The position numbers and the translations under genes are program-made. A stretch of DNA of 64,000 nucleotides from B46-G9 sp964581175 (GTDB lineage Bacteria; Desulfobacterota; DSM-4660; Desulfatiglandales; Desulfatiglandaceae), in the NCBI GenBank assembly GCA_964581175.1, contig CAZONI010000009.1:1-64000 (forward strand). The letters run 5' to 3'. Positions 42,322-50,531 of the stretch are shown here, piece after piece. The notes under the pieces were generated by a model. It saw only the letters and a program-made list of their open reading frames with translations, made no database searches and had not been told where the DNA came from. The first letter of the stretch is position 1. Every line of letters starts with the position of its first letter.

Positions 42322-42711
42322 TCACCTCTCGTGTTCGCCAAGCAGTAAAGCAAGGACCTCACACTCCCGGCACATGCTCATTTTCTCTTTCCAGTCACCC
42401 CGTGCCTCACCGCCACAGACGGTTCCATTGATAAACCAGCACATGGTTCCTGATCTGAACTCCCAAGCCGGACACTTTCGCTTCAGAGCAGCCGGACACT
42501 TCTTCACCGACCAGCAAGTTTTCAGGATATCTCTGATTCCGCTCATCCTGGAAAGCAGAAAAAGGAGCTGCCTTTCCACATGAACCGGCACCTTTCGCCA
42601 CCCCTGCTCATAACTGTGGACCGCTTTTACCGACACTCCCAAGAGCTCCGCCATCTGCTTCTGGGTTTTGTTCAGCCTCTTACGGATACCTGCGAATTCT
42701 TTCGCTTCCAC
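42322..42711 (-). CDS. HTH transcriptional regulator with cysteine-rich C-terminus
   Basis: A 129-aa protein. Residues 5-50 form an XRE-like helix-turn-helix (FAGIRKRLNKTQKQMAELLGVSVKAVHSYEQGW). The C-terminal half carries eight cysteines in pairs (CWSVKKCP, KCPAWEF, MCWFINGTVC, MCRECEV), which suggests a zinc or iron-sulfur site or a thiol sensor. GTG 42711 is chosen for its GGGAGG; a longer frame to 42798 lacks one. Its own promoter has a perfect TTGACA-N17-TAGTAT core with the 15-bp operator overlapping the -10, so it probably represses itself and metY. The inducer is unknown; sulfur or metal status is an inference from targets and cysteines. Confidence 0.8.
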   Translation of the reverse strand: MEAKEFAGIRKRLNKTQKQMAELLGVSVKAVHSYEQGWRKVPVHVERQLLFLLSRMSGIRDILKTCWSVKKCPAALKRKCPAWEFRSGTMCWFINGTVCGGEARGDWKEKMSMCRECEVLALLLGEHER

Positions 42712-42881
42712 GAACACCTCCCAATAGAATGGCTCGATCAGTGAGCCCCCTCTCGAGGGCGGCCCAGGGAGAAAGGCGACCGACCGGTTGACGGTCACGG
42801 GGCCTGCGGTTCGTCAAACGCTACATCTGATCCCGTTCCCGGGATACGCCTACTGCCTCATGAAGTTGCTGTTTGACACGA

Positions 42882-42910
42882 ATACTACAATGTGGTAGTT
42901 TATCTGTCAA
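42882..42910 (-). promoter_or_regulatory. Promoter with overlapping operator, HTH regulator gene
   Basis: The minus strand has -35 TTGACA (42905-42910), a 17-bp spacer and -10 TAGTAT (42882-42887). The operator TACTACAATGTGGTA (42883-42897; one mismatch to the metY site on the opposite reading) covers the -10. This is a textbook autorepression layout. It lies about 170 bp upstream of the HTH start. Confidence 0.75.
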
Positions 42911-42982
42911 CAGTAAAACTGCGTCAATACCGCCGGAAGCCTGCGGGCTACAAGATTATAGCCGGAGAGCACATAAGCACGT

Positions 42983-42997
42983 TGGACTCGGCCTTGC
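42983..42997 (+). promoter_or_regulatory. Candidate sigma-54 promoter for the CcmH-like gene
   Basis: The plus strand reads TGGACTCGGCCTTGC with exact -24/-12 spacing, about 105 bp before ATG 43102. No GGATAC-type activator site is found at the distance used by the other three promoters, so confidence is modest. Confidence 0.4.
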
Positions 42998-43101
42998 CAG
43001 TACCGATCTGCTCATGAACATCATGATGTTCCGGGGGTTCATGTTACACCCCCGGTGAATGCCAAACACGGACTAACATGAGGAAAAAGGGGTTGAATGA
43101 T

Positions 43102-43506
43102 ATGAGCAAAAAGCACGCTCGAACGAGAGGGAATAGACCGCAACGAAGGAAATCCGGTGATGCTCGTTACTGGAAGGTTGCGGCGATTCTGGCAGTTTTG
43201 TTTTGTATTGCCCTGATTATAAGGATGGCCATGGCGCCGACACCGCCGCAGATCAAGGGAGTCACTGAAGAAGCCTCCACCGCTCCCTACGGCGACCTCG
43301 CGCAGACCAAGGTGCAACTGGTAGCTTCGGAGTTCGAATGCGCGTGCGGGCAATGTGGAAACACGGCCCTGATTGAGTGCACATGCGACAGACCCCATGG
43401 GGCGCTTGAAGAGAAGAACTTCATCCGCCGAGAACTGAAAGAAGGCCATTCCGTGGAGGATGTGATCCAGCTGATGGACAGGAAATATGGACACAGGATC
43501 GGGTGA
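43102..43506 (+). CDS. Membrane-anchored CcmH/NrfF-like Cys-rich protein
   Basis: A 134-aa protein with a basic N-terminus, one TM helix (about residues 25-43, VAAILAVLFCIALIIRMAMA) and a soluble domain resembling CcmH/NrfF: ASEFECACGQCGNTALIECTCDRP, then EEKNFIRRELKEGHSVEDVIQLMDRKYG. Family members reduce apocytochrome heme motifs for cytochrome c maturation. Here the usual LRCxxCQ is replaced by a C-x-C-x2-C and C-x-C set, closer to metal binding. ATG 43102 follows AAGGGG; an upstream ATG at 43078 is possible. Neighbours are YHS, RseC and DsrE-like genes rather than ccm genes. Confidence 0.65.
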   Translation: MSKKHARTRGNRPQRRKSGDARYWKVAAILAVLFCIALIIRMAMAPTPPQIKGVTEEASTAPYGDLAQTKVQLVASEFECACGQCGNTALIECTCDRPHGALEEKNFIRRELKEGHSVEDVIQLMDRKYGHRIG

Positions 43507-43593
43507 ATAGAAATGATCGTTGATTTTTTGAACAAGACCGGTATTAGCGGCATCGGCTATTCTGGTTTGGATACATGAGAAAAGGAGGATACG

Positions 43594-43926
43594 ATGAGTT
43601 CAAAGCTGTTGGTTATCATTGCGACAGGTGAGGAAGAAAAGGCGCTCACAGGATTGGTGTATGCGTCGAAGACCGCGAGTCAAGGATGGCTTGACGAGGT
43701 GCAGGTAGTCTTTTTGGGGCCATCGGAGCGTCTTCTTGTCCAGAACGAGGAGATTGCTAAAGTGACAAAGGAACTCTGTTCCGATCAGCAACCGATCGCG
43801 TGCAAATTCATTTCAGACCGGGATGGTATTTCCGACAAGATTGAAGGGCTCGGTCTGAAGGTGGACTACGTGGGGAGCATCATTGCTGACCTCATCAAGC
43901 AGGGATTTGTGCCCATGGTCTTCTGA
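43594..43926 (+). CDS. DsrE-like protein
   Basis: A 110-aa alpha/beta protein of the DsrE/DsrF/PTPC fold: KLLVIIATGEEEKALTGLVYASKTASQ at the start and QVVFLGPSERLLVQNEEI in the centre. The one cysteine-bearing segment is CSDQQPIACKF. DsrE-family proteins act in sulfur transfer, but this shorter solo form has no established role. AAAGGAGGA before ATG 43594. It sits alone on the plus strand, about 90 bp after the CcmH-like gene, and converges on the SHOCT gene. Confidence 0.7.
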   Translation: MSSKLLVIIATGEEEKALTGLVYASKTASQGWLDEVQVVFLGPSERLLVQNEEIAKVTKELCSDQQPIACKFISDRDGISDKIEGLGLKVDYVGSIIADLIKQGFVPMVF

Positions 43927-43967
43927 CGGAAGTACGGAGGGGCTCCTGATCCTGCGGAACGCCTCCG

Positions 43968-44333
43968 TCAATCCTGTATGACCTTTTTCATATGCTCGAA
44001 CTCTTCCTTCGTAATCTCTCCCCGGGCAAACCGTTCCTTGAGGATTTCAAGGGAACGGGAATCGCTTGATGATGCGGATATGTTTTTCCCTGAACCGTGG
44101 GCAAGCCATTTGACGAAAAACACGATGGCTACAATAATGACGGCCCAGAAAAGCAGCATGGGGACAATACCCCACCATCCCATACCCCAGCCGCCCATGA
44201 TTCCGGGACCCATGCCCCAGCCGCCATATCCTCCATATCCTCCACGGGCATAGGCCATGTTGGGGACCAGACCCAAGAACAAAATAGAAAGAAAATCGAA
44301 GACACCGATTTTCAGAGATTTCCTGCTTGTCAT
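43968..44333 (-). CDS. Small membrane protein with SHOCT domain
   Basis: A 121-aa protein. The N-terminal membrane segment (ILFLGLVPNMAYA) is followed by a Gly/Trp/Tyr-rich stretch and a second TM (IVPMLLFWAVIIVAIVFFVKW), then a C-terminal SHOCT domain (LEILKERFARGEITKEEFEHMKKVIQD). SHOCT domains often mark oligomerising or processing partners. The Gly-rich stretch (GGYGGYGGWGMGPGIMGGWGMG) recalls the ZraP-like protein in this window. Its neighbourhood of metal-stress genes suggests an envelope role; function unknown. Confidence 0.75.
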   Translation of the reverse strand: MTSRKSLKIGVFDFLSILFLGLVPNMAYARGGYGGYGGWGMGPGIMGGWGMGWWGIVPMLLFWAVIIVAIVFFVKWLAHGSGKNISASSSDSRSLEILKERFARGEITKEEFEHMKKVIQD

Positions 44334-44481
44334 AATATTTCTCCTTTATTCCCACTCACGGTGTCCAAATATATCGTTCTCGTGCAGGAAGAATCACTCA
44401 TCCACCGATCATTCCGGACACAAACGGATTTCCGATTAATGAGTGATTTTCGACCACATCCAGGGGAAACAGGTAATGGGA

Positions 44482-45081
44482 TCACCCGAGATATTTCTCG
44501 GGGTCCTGTGAAAAGGCCTGTTTACATCCCGGATTGCAGAAATAGTAAGTCTTACCTCTATACTCCAGGCTTGCAGCCGCGGCAGTTGGATCTACCGGCA
44601 TGCTGCAAACCGGATCAACCGCCATGCTTATTCTTTCGCCCGAACCGCGACTGATAATCTTTGCTATTTCAGGGGTCAGCTTGCCTGTTACTCCGGTCCA
44701 CTTGGATACCATGACGGTAATCAGGAATCCAACGGCGAGACCCGCCAGCCCGAATAGGACAGTACCACTCCTCGCCCCGACCCCGATCGCGTCATGCAAT
44801 GAGGCGCCCGAAGCGGCGCCGATGATGAACCCCACAATAGGAAGCAGATACACCACCGCCGCACTCTTCACGAACAGACCGGATCCGAGCTCCAGCGCCA
44901 CTTGGTCACCGATCCGTGCTCCGATCTTGTTTGAAGCACGGGTTATCATTCCGTTCCCGGTGCCGAATGCGTGGCAAGAGTGGGAGGCCCCGCAACTCTC
45001 GCACCCGACCCCTTTCTCGGTCATCACGTCTGCCATGCCATCGGCCCTTGTTTTCACTACGATGCCTTGCTCTTCCGACAT
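44482..45081 (-). CDS. SoxR-reducing/RseC-family membrane protein fused to a YHS domain
   Basis: A 199-aa protein. Residues 1-60 match the RseC/RsxC-type cysteine cluster (GVGCESCGASHSCHAF, three cysteines) followed by two TM helices (ALELGSGLFVKSAAVVYLLPIVG region; IGVGARSGTVLFGLAGLAVGFLI). Residues 150-199 are a YHS domain (DPVCSMPVDPTAAAASLEYRGKTYYFCNPGCKQAF) with CxM and CxxxC metal-binding residues. YHS domains in heavy-metal proteins bind copper or zinc. The gene is preceded by a sigma-54 promoter and activator site of the same form as the zraP-like gene, so it is probably in that metal-stress regulon. The fusion is uncommon. Confidence 0.8.
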   Translation of the reverse strand: MSEEQGIVVKTRADGMADVMTEKGVGCESCGASHSCHAFGTGNGMITRASNKIGARIGDQVALELGSGLFVKSAAVVYLLPIVGFIIGAASGASLHDAIGVGARSGTVLFGLAGLAVGFLITVMVSKWTGVTGKLTPEIAKIISRGSGERISMAVDPVCSMPVDPTAAAASLEYRGKTYYFCNPGCKQAFSQDPEKYLG

Positions 45082-45181
45082 GATCGACTCCTTCTGCTTC
45101 CACGACGGTCTTGTCGCCAGCGAGTGTTGGCAACATACTGACCCTGTTTTTCATTCCGTACGCTCCCATCTTGATACATGA

Positions 45182-45196
45182 GCAAAATTCGCGCCA
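45182..45196 (-). promoter_or_regulatory. Sigma-54 promoter of the RseC-YHS gene
   Basis: The minus strand reads TGGCGCGAATTTTGC with GG and GC in exact -24/-12 spacing; transcription would start near 45170, about 90 bp before ATG 45081. A palindromic activator site is centred 119-120 bp upstream of the -12. Confidence 0.75.
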
Positions 45197-45292
45197 ACCA
45201 GGCAATTCATTTCTAACATAACGGAATAATAGCTTTATTTGCCATTTCGTCAGGACTGGATATAGGGCTGCGCGCAGAATAGCGAGCGATTA

Positions 45293-45311
45293 TTGGATAC
45301 TTTGTATCCAA
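45293..45311. promoter_or_regulatory. Palindromic activator site (UAS), RseC-YHS promoter
   Basis: TTGGATACTTTGTATCCAA is a perfect 8+8 bp inverted repeat with a 3-bp spacer. Near-identical palindromes precede the zraP-like and YHS genes at matching distances from their sigma-54 promoters. Probably the binding site of the ZraR-like regulator. Confidence 0.75.
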
Positions 45312-45407
45312 GTCTTGGCCGATATGGGCAACATGTATCCACCAGAACATCGCTCCGAGGACATCCCCGCAAAGGCGGATCACGTGGCCCTCAAACTCTC
45401 AAAGGGG

Positions 45408-45513
45408 GCTCAGGAAGGAAGCCTTTTCTGAAGTGACTGGAGAGAGGGCACCGCTTTTTCGTGACTATCAGTGGGAGAATCCGAAGCTCGACGCAGCCGA
45501 GAATACGATCGGA
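45408..45513. repeat. Palindromic element, truncated copy 3
   Basis: Matches the left 100 bp of copies 1 and 2 (GCTCAGG, then AAGCCTTTTCTGAAGTGACT, then the centre GCTCGACGCAGCCGAGAAT) and stops a few bases before the stop codon of the thioredoxin-reductase-like gene. The right arm is absent, so it cannot form the full palindrome. Confidence 0.8.
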
Positions 45514-45516
45514 GGA

Positions 45517-46416
45517 TTACGCCTTCTTCGCATACGCAGCCGCCTCCAGACCAGCGACGCAGCCTTCTCCCACCGCTTTTGCCACCTGCCAGGGAGGACC
45601 GCATATGTCACCTGCCGCATACACGCCGGGAACGTTGGTTTCCTGCCTCTTGCCGGCAGCAATATATTTCATGGTTTCGCTGTCAGGTGCGACACCCAGA
45701 TAGGCGGCCAGGTCTATGGCGCCCTTGGCGCCCAGCTCAATAAAGATGCCCGAAGCTTCTATACTGGTCCCGTCATCCAGGATTAAACCCTCTACTGATT
45801 CATTTCCCACGATCTCCCTGACCTTTCTCCCCTCGTGAATCTGAATGGCGCTCTCCTGCAGCTTTTCAGCCAGATAGTCCGCCACTTCCAGTGTTTCGCA
45901 GACCAGGTGCACTTCCTTTGCATAGAAAAGGAGGGTCAATGCCCCGGTTACTGCCGCACTTCCGTTGCCGATGACAGCTACCGACTCTCCCTTGTAGAAG
46001 CCCGCGTCGCAATCCACGCAATAGCTTACTCCCCTACCCAGGAATGCCTTCTCGCCTTTGAGCCCCAGTTTATTGCGCGAGATGCCCATGGCAAAAACGA
46101 GGGCTTTGGCTTTCAGGATCCGGCTGCTTTCCACCTTCACGGTAAAATGCTCATCTTCCTTTCCGAGTTCCGTCACGTCCTCTTCCAGAAACCCGGCGCC
46201 GGATTCTTCTGCCTTGGCATGGGCTTGTCTCAAGAGATCAGCTCCCGCCTCGCCCTCGATGCAGCAGAAGTTTTCTATGTGTGCGCGGTAGAGGCTGCTT
46301 TTCGGAAGCCTGCCCAGGACCAGGACCGAGACCTTCCGTCGGGCAGCATGAATCGCCGCCTGGAGTCCTGCCGGCCCTGACCCGAATATAATGACGTCAA
46401 AATGGTCTTGCTCCAT
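45517..46416 (-). CDS. Thioredoxin-reductase-like FAD oxidoreductase
   Basis: A 299-aa flavoprotein of the TrxB/AhpF fold: DVIIFGSGPAGLQAAIHAARR, redox disulfide SYCVDCDAGFYKGESVAVIGNGSAAVTGAL (C-x2-C, near residue 135), NAD(P) motif VAVIGNG and the closing VPGVYAAGDICG. The protein is shorter than canonical TrxB and starts with the acidic stretch MEQDHFD. It may reduce a thioredoxin- or glutaredoxin-like partner; no thioredoxin gene is beside it. Its 3' end abuts the truncated palindromic element. Confidence 0.85.
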   Translation of the reverse strand: MEQDHFDVIIFGSGPAGLQAAIHAARRKVSVLVLGRLPKSSLYRAHIENFCCIEGEAGADLLRQAHAKAEESGAGFLEEDVTELGKEDEHFTVKVESSRILKAKALVFAMGISRNKLGLKGEKAFLGRGVSYCVDCDAGFYKGESVAVIGNGSAAVTGALTLLFYAKEVHLVCETLEVADYLAEKLQESAIQIHEGRKVREIVGNESVEGLILDDGTSIEASGIFIELGAKGAIDLAAYLGVAPDSETMKYIAAGKRQETNVPGVYAAGDICGPPWQVAKAVGEGCVAGLEAAAYAKKA

Positions 46417-46625
46417 ATCTCTCTTCCTCCGCCTTTCCCATCTTCCTCGGTACCGTTAGATATACTTGCAGTGCAATGCTGCCCACAAGGCTGCTTCCGT
46501 AAAAATTTGGATTCACATTTTTTAATATATGAACTTGACTCCACTGATTCAAGAGGCGGGCTATCAAAAAGACGCGGCGAGAGCGGGGAAACGGCTCTTG
46601 GAAAAGGCAGTTGCCATTCCTGGAG

Positions 46626-48011
46626 CTATCTGGAAGGGTGGACCATATCTTCAGGGCGTACCCACTGGTCGAACTCGTCTTCAGTAAGCAAGTCCTGTTC
46701 CAGGGCTACTTCCTTCAAGGTCTTTTCTTCTCTCCATGCCCGGAGGGCGATCTCTGCCGCCTTGTCATATCCGATATGCGGGGCCAGTGCCGTCACAAGC
46801 ATAAGAGAATTTTTCAGATGAAGCTCGATCTTTTTCCTGTTGGGCTCAATGCCTGCGACGGCGCGCTCACGGAAGGATTTGCTGGCGCCTGAAAGGAGAT
46901 TGATGGACTGAAGGATATTGTAAGCAATCAGCGGCTTGAAAACATTCAGTTCGAAGTTTCCCTGGGATCCAGCCATGGTAATGGTAACGTCGTTTCCGAA
47001 TACCTGGCAGGCGATCTGGGTCACCATCTCACACTGGGTGGGATTTATCTTCCCCGGCATGATGGAGCTGCCGGGTTCATTGGCGGGGAGGTTGATCTCC
47101 CCCAGGCCGCAACGGGGACCACTTGCAAGCCAGCGAATATCATTTGCGATCTTCATCAGTGCCGCGGCCAGCATTTTCAATGAACCTGAAGCCTCTACCA
47201 GGGCGTCATGGGACGAAAGCCCTGAGAATTTGTTTCGAGCCACCTGAAAAGGATGACCGGTCATGGCACTTATCTCTGTTGCCATCATCCGGTCGAATCC
47301 TTCTCTGGTATTCAGGCCCGTCCCCACTGCGGTCCCGCCGATAGGCAACTCATAGAGGTGATTCAGGGAATTCCGTATCGCTTCGCTCGCCACTTTCACC
47401 TGCGCGGCGTACCCGGAAAATTCCTGGCCCAGGGTCAAAGGAGTGGCATCCTGCAGATGGGTCCGGCCGATCTTCACGATATCCCGAAACGCCTCAGCTT
47501 TTGCGGCCAGGGCCTTCTCCAGGGCTTCCAGTTCCGGCAGCAGATGCTCTTTGAGTGCAATGACCGCAGCGATATGCATGGAAGTGGGAATGGTATCATT
47601 GGTCGACTGGGCCATATTCACGTGGTCGTTGGGGTGAACCGGGGATTTTGTGCCCATCTTCCCCCCGAGAAGTTCGATGGCGCGGTTGGCGATAACCTCG
47701 TTCACGTTCATGTTGAACTGGGTACCGCTCCCGCTCTGCCAGATGACCAGGGGAAAATGCTCGTCGAGCTTTCCGGAAATGACCTCATCCGCCGCCTTCT
47801 CAATGGTTGCAGCGATCTTTTCATCCAGTGCTTCGAACGCCCTGTTTACCCGGGCTGCCGCCTTTTTTACAATCGCATGGGCACGGATAAACTCCCGGGG
47901 AAAAAATTCCCTGCCTATCTCAAAATTTTCCACAGCGCGTTGGGTCTGCGCCCCGAAATACTTGTCGTCAGGGACCAGTACCTCTCCGAGGGCATCCTTT
48001 TCTTTTCGCAT
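46626..48011 (-). CDS. fumC: Fumarase, class II
   Basis: A 461-aa class II fumarase/aspartase superfamily enzyme: YFGAQTQRAVENFEIG, SGSGTQFNMNVNEVIANRA, the catalytic-loop signature GSSIMPGKINPTQCEM and IGRTHLQDATPLTLGQEFSGYA. It interconverts fumarate and malate. Length and the GSSIMPGKxNPTQCE loop fit fumarase better than aspartase or argininosuccinate lyase. ATG 48011 has AAGGAGA upstream. Confidence 0.92.
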   Translation of the reverse strand: MRKEKDALGEVLVPDDKYFGAQTQRAVENFEIGREFFPREFIRAHAIVKKAAARVNRAFEALDEKIAATIEKAADEVISGKLDEHFPLVIWQSGSGTQFNMNVNEVIANRAIELLGGKMGTKSPVHPNDHVNMAQSTNDTIPTSMHIAAVIALKEHLLPELEALEKALAAKAEAFRDIVKIGRTHLQDATPLTLGQEFSGYAAQVKVASEAIRNSLNHLYELPIGGTAVGTGLNTREGFDRMMATEISAMTGHPFQVARNKFSGLSSHDALVEASGSLKMLAAALMKIANDIRWLASGPRCGLGEINLPANEPGSSIMPGKINPTQCEMVTQIACQVFGNDVTITMAGSQGNFELNVFKPLIAYNILQSINLLSGASKSFRERAVAGIEPNRKKIELHLKNSLMLVTALAPHIGYDKAAEIALRAWREEKTLKEVALEQDLLTEDEFDQWVRPEDMVHPSR

Positions 48012-48191
48012 CCGACCATCTCCTTCCGGTAATAGAAGTTTCCTCTCCTGCTCCATGGCCTGCAGGAGGCCGCCTCCTGATATTCCGGTCGCCCGCCCGA
48101 TCAGATAAACCTATTTTGGACAAGAGTAATTTCTGCTATTGATACCATCATGCACGCCTTCCGTCAACAAATGTACTCCTGTCCTTTGTTC

Positions 48192-48473
48192 TTAGTGGCA
48201 GCAGGTGGGTCGGCCTGTTCCGAATTCCTCTTCGTTCGCCTTGCCGAGGCGGTCGAGAAAACGTCCCCACCAACCCTTGCGGGTGGTTTGGCTGTTCAGA
48301 TATTTTTGAGGGTTGCCTTCAAATGCCTCCCGGCACGCGCGGGAACAAAACCAGAAACTGTGCCCATCATAAATACTCACCAGCTTTGTCTTTCCCGGAA
48401 TTACGTCCATACCGCACACCGGATCTCTTTCCGCACGCTTTATTTCTTTGTTGGGTTCTGTGGATGTATTCAT
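48192..48473 (-). CDS. YHS-domain heavy-metal protein
   Basis: A 93-aa protein: a short linker (MNTSTEPNKEIKRAER), the YHS core DPVCGMDVIPGKTKLVSIYDGHSFWFCSRACREAFEGNPQKYL and a basic tail ending PTCCH. The cysteine and histidine residues fit Cu/Zn/Cd-binding YHS modules of metal ATPases. ATG 48473 is chosen for its AAGGAGG; a longer frame starts at 48539 within the promoter. The promoter region carries a sigma-54 element, an activator palindrome and a metY-like operator. It is part of the local metal-stress gene set. Confidence 0.85.
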   Translation of the reverse strand: MNTSTEPNKEIKRAERDPVCGMDVIPGKTKLVSIYDGHSFWFCSRACREAFEGNPQKYLNSQTTRKGWWGRFLDRLGKANEEEFGTGRPTCCH

Positions 48474-48508
48474 GGGAGTGCCTCCTTCGTTTTTCTTTCT
48501 ATAAGGAA

Positions 48509-48523
48509 GCAAAAAACATACCA
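48509..48523 (-). promoter_or_regulatory. Sigma-54 promoter of the YHS gene
   Basis: The minus strand reads TGGTATGTTTTTTGC with exact GG/GC spacing. A GGATAC-N3-GTATCC activator palindrome is centred about 117-118 bp upstream of the -12. A sigma-70-like TGCTACAAT overlaps, so both polymerase forms may be used. Confidence 0.7.
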
Positions 48524-48533
48524 CATTGTAGCA
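48519..48533 (-). promoter_or_regulatory. metY-type operator overlapping the YHS promoter
   Basis: TACCACATTGTAGCA differs from the metY operator TACCACATTGTGGTA at two positions. It overlaps the upstream part of the sigma-54 element and a sigma-70-like -10 (TACAAT on the minus strand), so the HTH regulator could repress the YHS gene. Half-site conservation is weaker than at the other two sites. Confidence 0.5.
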
Positions 48534-48617
48534 CTGCATCTAACATGCTCATTTCATTCATATGCTGGGTTTTTCCAAGGATGCGCTTGTTTTCCTACTC
48601 GGGCGCCGAGCATGGAA

Positions 48618-48636
48618 GTGGATACAGAGTATCCAG
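48618..48636. promoter_or_regulatory. Palindromic activator site (UAS), YHS promoter
   Basis: GTGGATACAGAGTATCCAG: the inner TGGATAC and GTATCCA arms form a perfect 7+7 palindrome with a 3-bp spacer, matching the other two sites. Centred about 117-118 bp from the YHS -12. Confidence 0.7.
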
Positions 48637-48643
48637 AAACCGG

Positions 48644-48910
48644 CTATTCTTTCTTCTGTCTTTTCGCCGCTTCCATCCCGTCTCTGCTCTTCGAGTCCCT
48701 GAACTGCGCAAGCCCGATGGTCATATCCGTGTGCGCTGCAACAGGCTGGACAAGGGCTGATCCTAAAATGTCACCGGCGCAATCACCGGCGGGCCGATCG
48801 TCGCAACCGCATGAATCATATACTGCCCGAGATATTTGATCATATCCAGGGACAATATCCCCTGAATACCGATATTGACTTTCTCTTAAAGCACCATTTT
48901 TGGGCAGCAG
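48644..48910 (-). other. Open frame without a start codon, probable non-coding or pseudogene
   Basis: A minus-strand frame of about 88 codons is open from just after TAG at about 48908 to TAG at 48644, reading YDSCGCDDRPAGDCAGDIL in its middle. No ATG, GTG or TTG near its 5' end with a ribosome binding site was seen. It sits in a 683-bp gap (48474-49156) and may be a remnant of a lost gene. Upstream of it, to 49156, nothing convincing is seen. Confidence 0.25.
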
Positions 48911-49156
48911 TGCAATTGGATATTTCTATACATTCCATTTCCTGTGGAGTAAAACTGCTTGACTGAGTGGCCTGTGGTCACCATATTTTTGGAGCAGATT
49001 GTCGAGGCTTCGGGACATGTTAAATGTGCTTTTTTCCGTTAATGCGCAGTGAAGTGTTCAATAACTGATTCAAGTGCATACATGTCGGGCCTCTTTTCTG
49101 AGTGACGGAAAGGAAGGCGCAAGCACTTCTCTTCTTTTTCGTCCCAAAACGCCACT

Positions 49157-50521
49157 GTGAAAACGTCAAAAGCAAAATCTCCATTTAAACTCAGGAATAT
49201 CAGGCTGTTCATTGCCTTTCGGATATTTTTCAATTCCCGATTCTATTATCCTGTTTTCACCATCCTCTTCCTGGATTTTGGATTGTCACTGGAACAATTT
49301 GCAGTGCTCAATGCCTTTTGGGCCGCAACAATTGTCCTCCTGGAAGTCCCTTCCGGAGCCTTGGCCGACGTTATTGGGAGAAAGAACCTGCTTGTTGTCG
49401 CCGGCTCACTCATGGTGGCGGAGATAGCTCTTCTGTGCCTGGTTCCGCGTGGAAATGTTGAACTCCTCTTCGCTGTTTTCCTGTTAAACCGCATATTCAG
49501 CGGCGCCGCAGAAGCTGCCGCCAGCGGCACTGATGAAGCCCTCGCATACGATACACTGAAAAGGGAAGGTCTCGCGGGGGAATGGCCGCAGGTATTGGAA
49601 AAGCAGATGCGGCTGCAGTCCTTGTCCTTTATTGTGGTGACATCCCTGGGAGCAGCCGTATACGACCCCGAACTCATGCAACTGGCGGGTCAGTGGCTGG
49701 GGCTCAATGTGCACTTTACCCAGGCCGTGACCCTCCGATTCCCCCTCTATCTGACCCTCGGTATGGCCATCCTGACTCTGTGCGCCTCTTTACGAATGCG
49801 GGAGATTCCCCTTCCGGGGGTTCACTATAGGGGCAATTCTCCTGCCCGGGCTATCCAGCTGACTATGGACGCCGGGCGTTGGATCCTCAAAACACCATTT
49901 GCCCTGGTTGTCATACTCGGCGGCCTGCTTTTCGACAGCTGCATCCGCATGACAATCACACTCAGCAGTCAATACTATCGTGTCATTAATCTTCCGGAAG
50001 CCTCTTTTGGATTGATCGGGTCTGCTTTTGCCATCCTCGGCATATTTGTCCCACGTGCGGCACTAATGATGTCTCGAAGGAGGTCTCCTGCTTTCATTAT
50101 GGCAATCATGGCGGGATTAACGCTTCTGGGGCTTTCAGGAATGTCATTCGTCTGGCCCCTTATCGGCCTGCTGCCGATGGCCCTGATCTGGATCGTCATG
50201 TATCTTCAGGTATTCTTCCAGAGCCATTACCTGAATCGTATCACGGCATCGCGACAGCGAGCCACAATCCTGAGTTTCAAAGGCCTCTCATTTAATCTCG
50301 CTTATGGCCTCATCGGCATTTTCTATTCGATACTGCTTGCTTTTCTCAGGAGCACTGAAAGTGGTTTAACGCAGCTTTCGCCAGGAATTGCATTTGAAAA
50401 CCTGGTGTATAAGAGATCGCTCGTCTGGTTCCCCTGGTATTTCGTCGTAGGGGCAGGGTTATTTGTCCTTTGCGCCCGCTGGAAGATGAAAGGATTGGAG
50501 CAACACACGATCGCCGGATAA
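49157..50521 (+). CDS. MFS-type transporter
   Basis: A 454-aa membrane protein with about 12 predicted TM segments. The TM2-TM3 loop signature LADVIGRKNLLVVAGSL is a clear MFS motif A variant. It starts from GTG 49157, followed by a basic leader (KTSKAKSPFKLRNIRLF). The central loop is long (residues 140-165, LKREGLAGEWPQVLEKQMRLQ). The substrate is unknown. It is convergent with the unknown gene downstream (11-bp gap). Confidence 0.85.
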   Translation: MKTSKAKSPFKLRNIRLFIAFRIFFNSRFYYPVFTILFLDFGLSLEQFAVLNAFWAATIVLLEVPSGALADVIGRKNLLVVAGSLMVAEIALLCLVPRGNVELLFAVFLLNRIFSGAAEAAASGTDEALAYDTLKREGLAGEWPQVLEKQMRLQSLSFIVVTSLGAAVYDPELMQLAGQWLGLNVHFTQAVTLRFPLYLTLGMAILTLCASLRMREIPLPGVHYRGNSPARAIQLTMDAGRWILKTPFALVVILGGLLFDSCIRMTITLSSQYYRVINLPEASFGLIGSAFAILGIFVPRAALMMSRRRSPAFIMAIMAGLTLLGLSGMSFVWPLIGLLPMALIWIVMYLQVFFQSHYLNRITASRQRATILSFKGLSFNLAYGLIGIFYSILLAFLRSTESGLTQLSPGIAFENLVYKRSLVWFPWYFVVGAGLFVLCARWKMKGLEQHTIAG

Positions 50522-50531
50522 CGTGCCGTGA

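Noticed and set aside
48541..48580. A sigma-54 element TGGAAAAACCCAGCA upstream of the YHS gene
   Set aside because: The GG-to-GC distance is one base short of the required spacing; the element at 48509-48523 has the right spacing.
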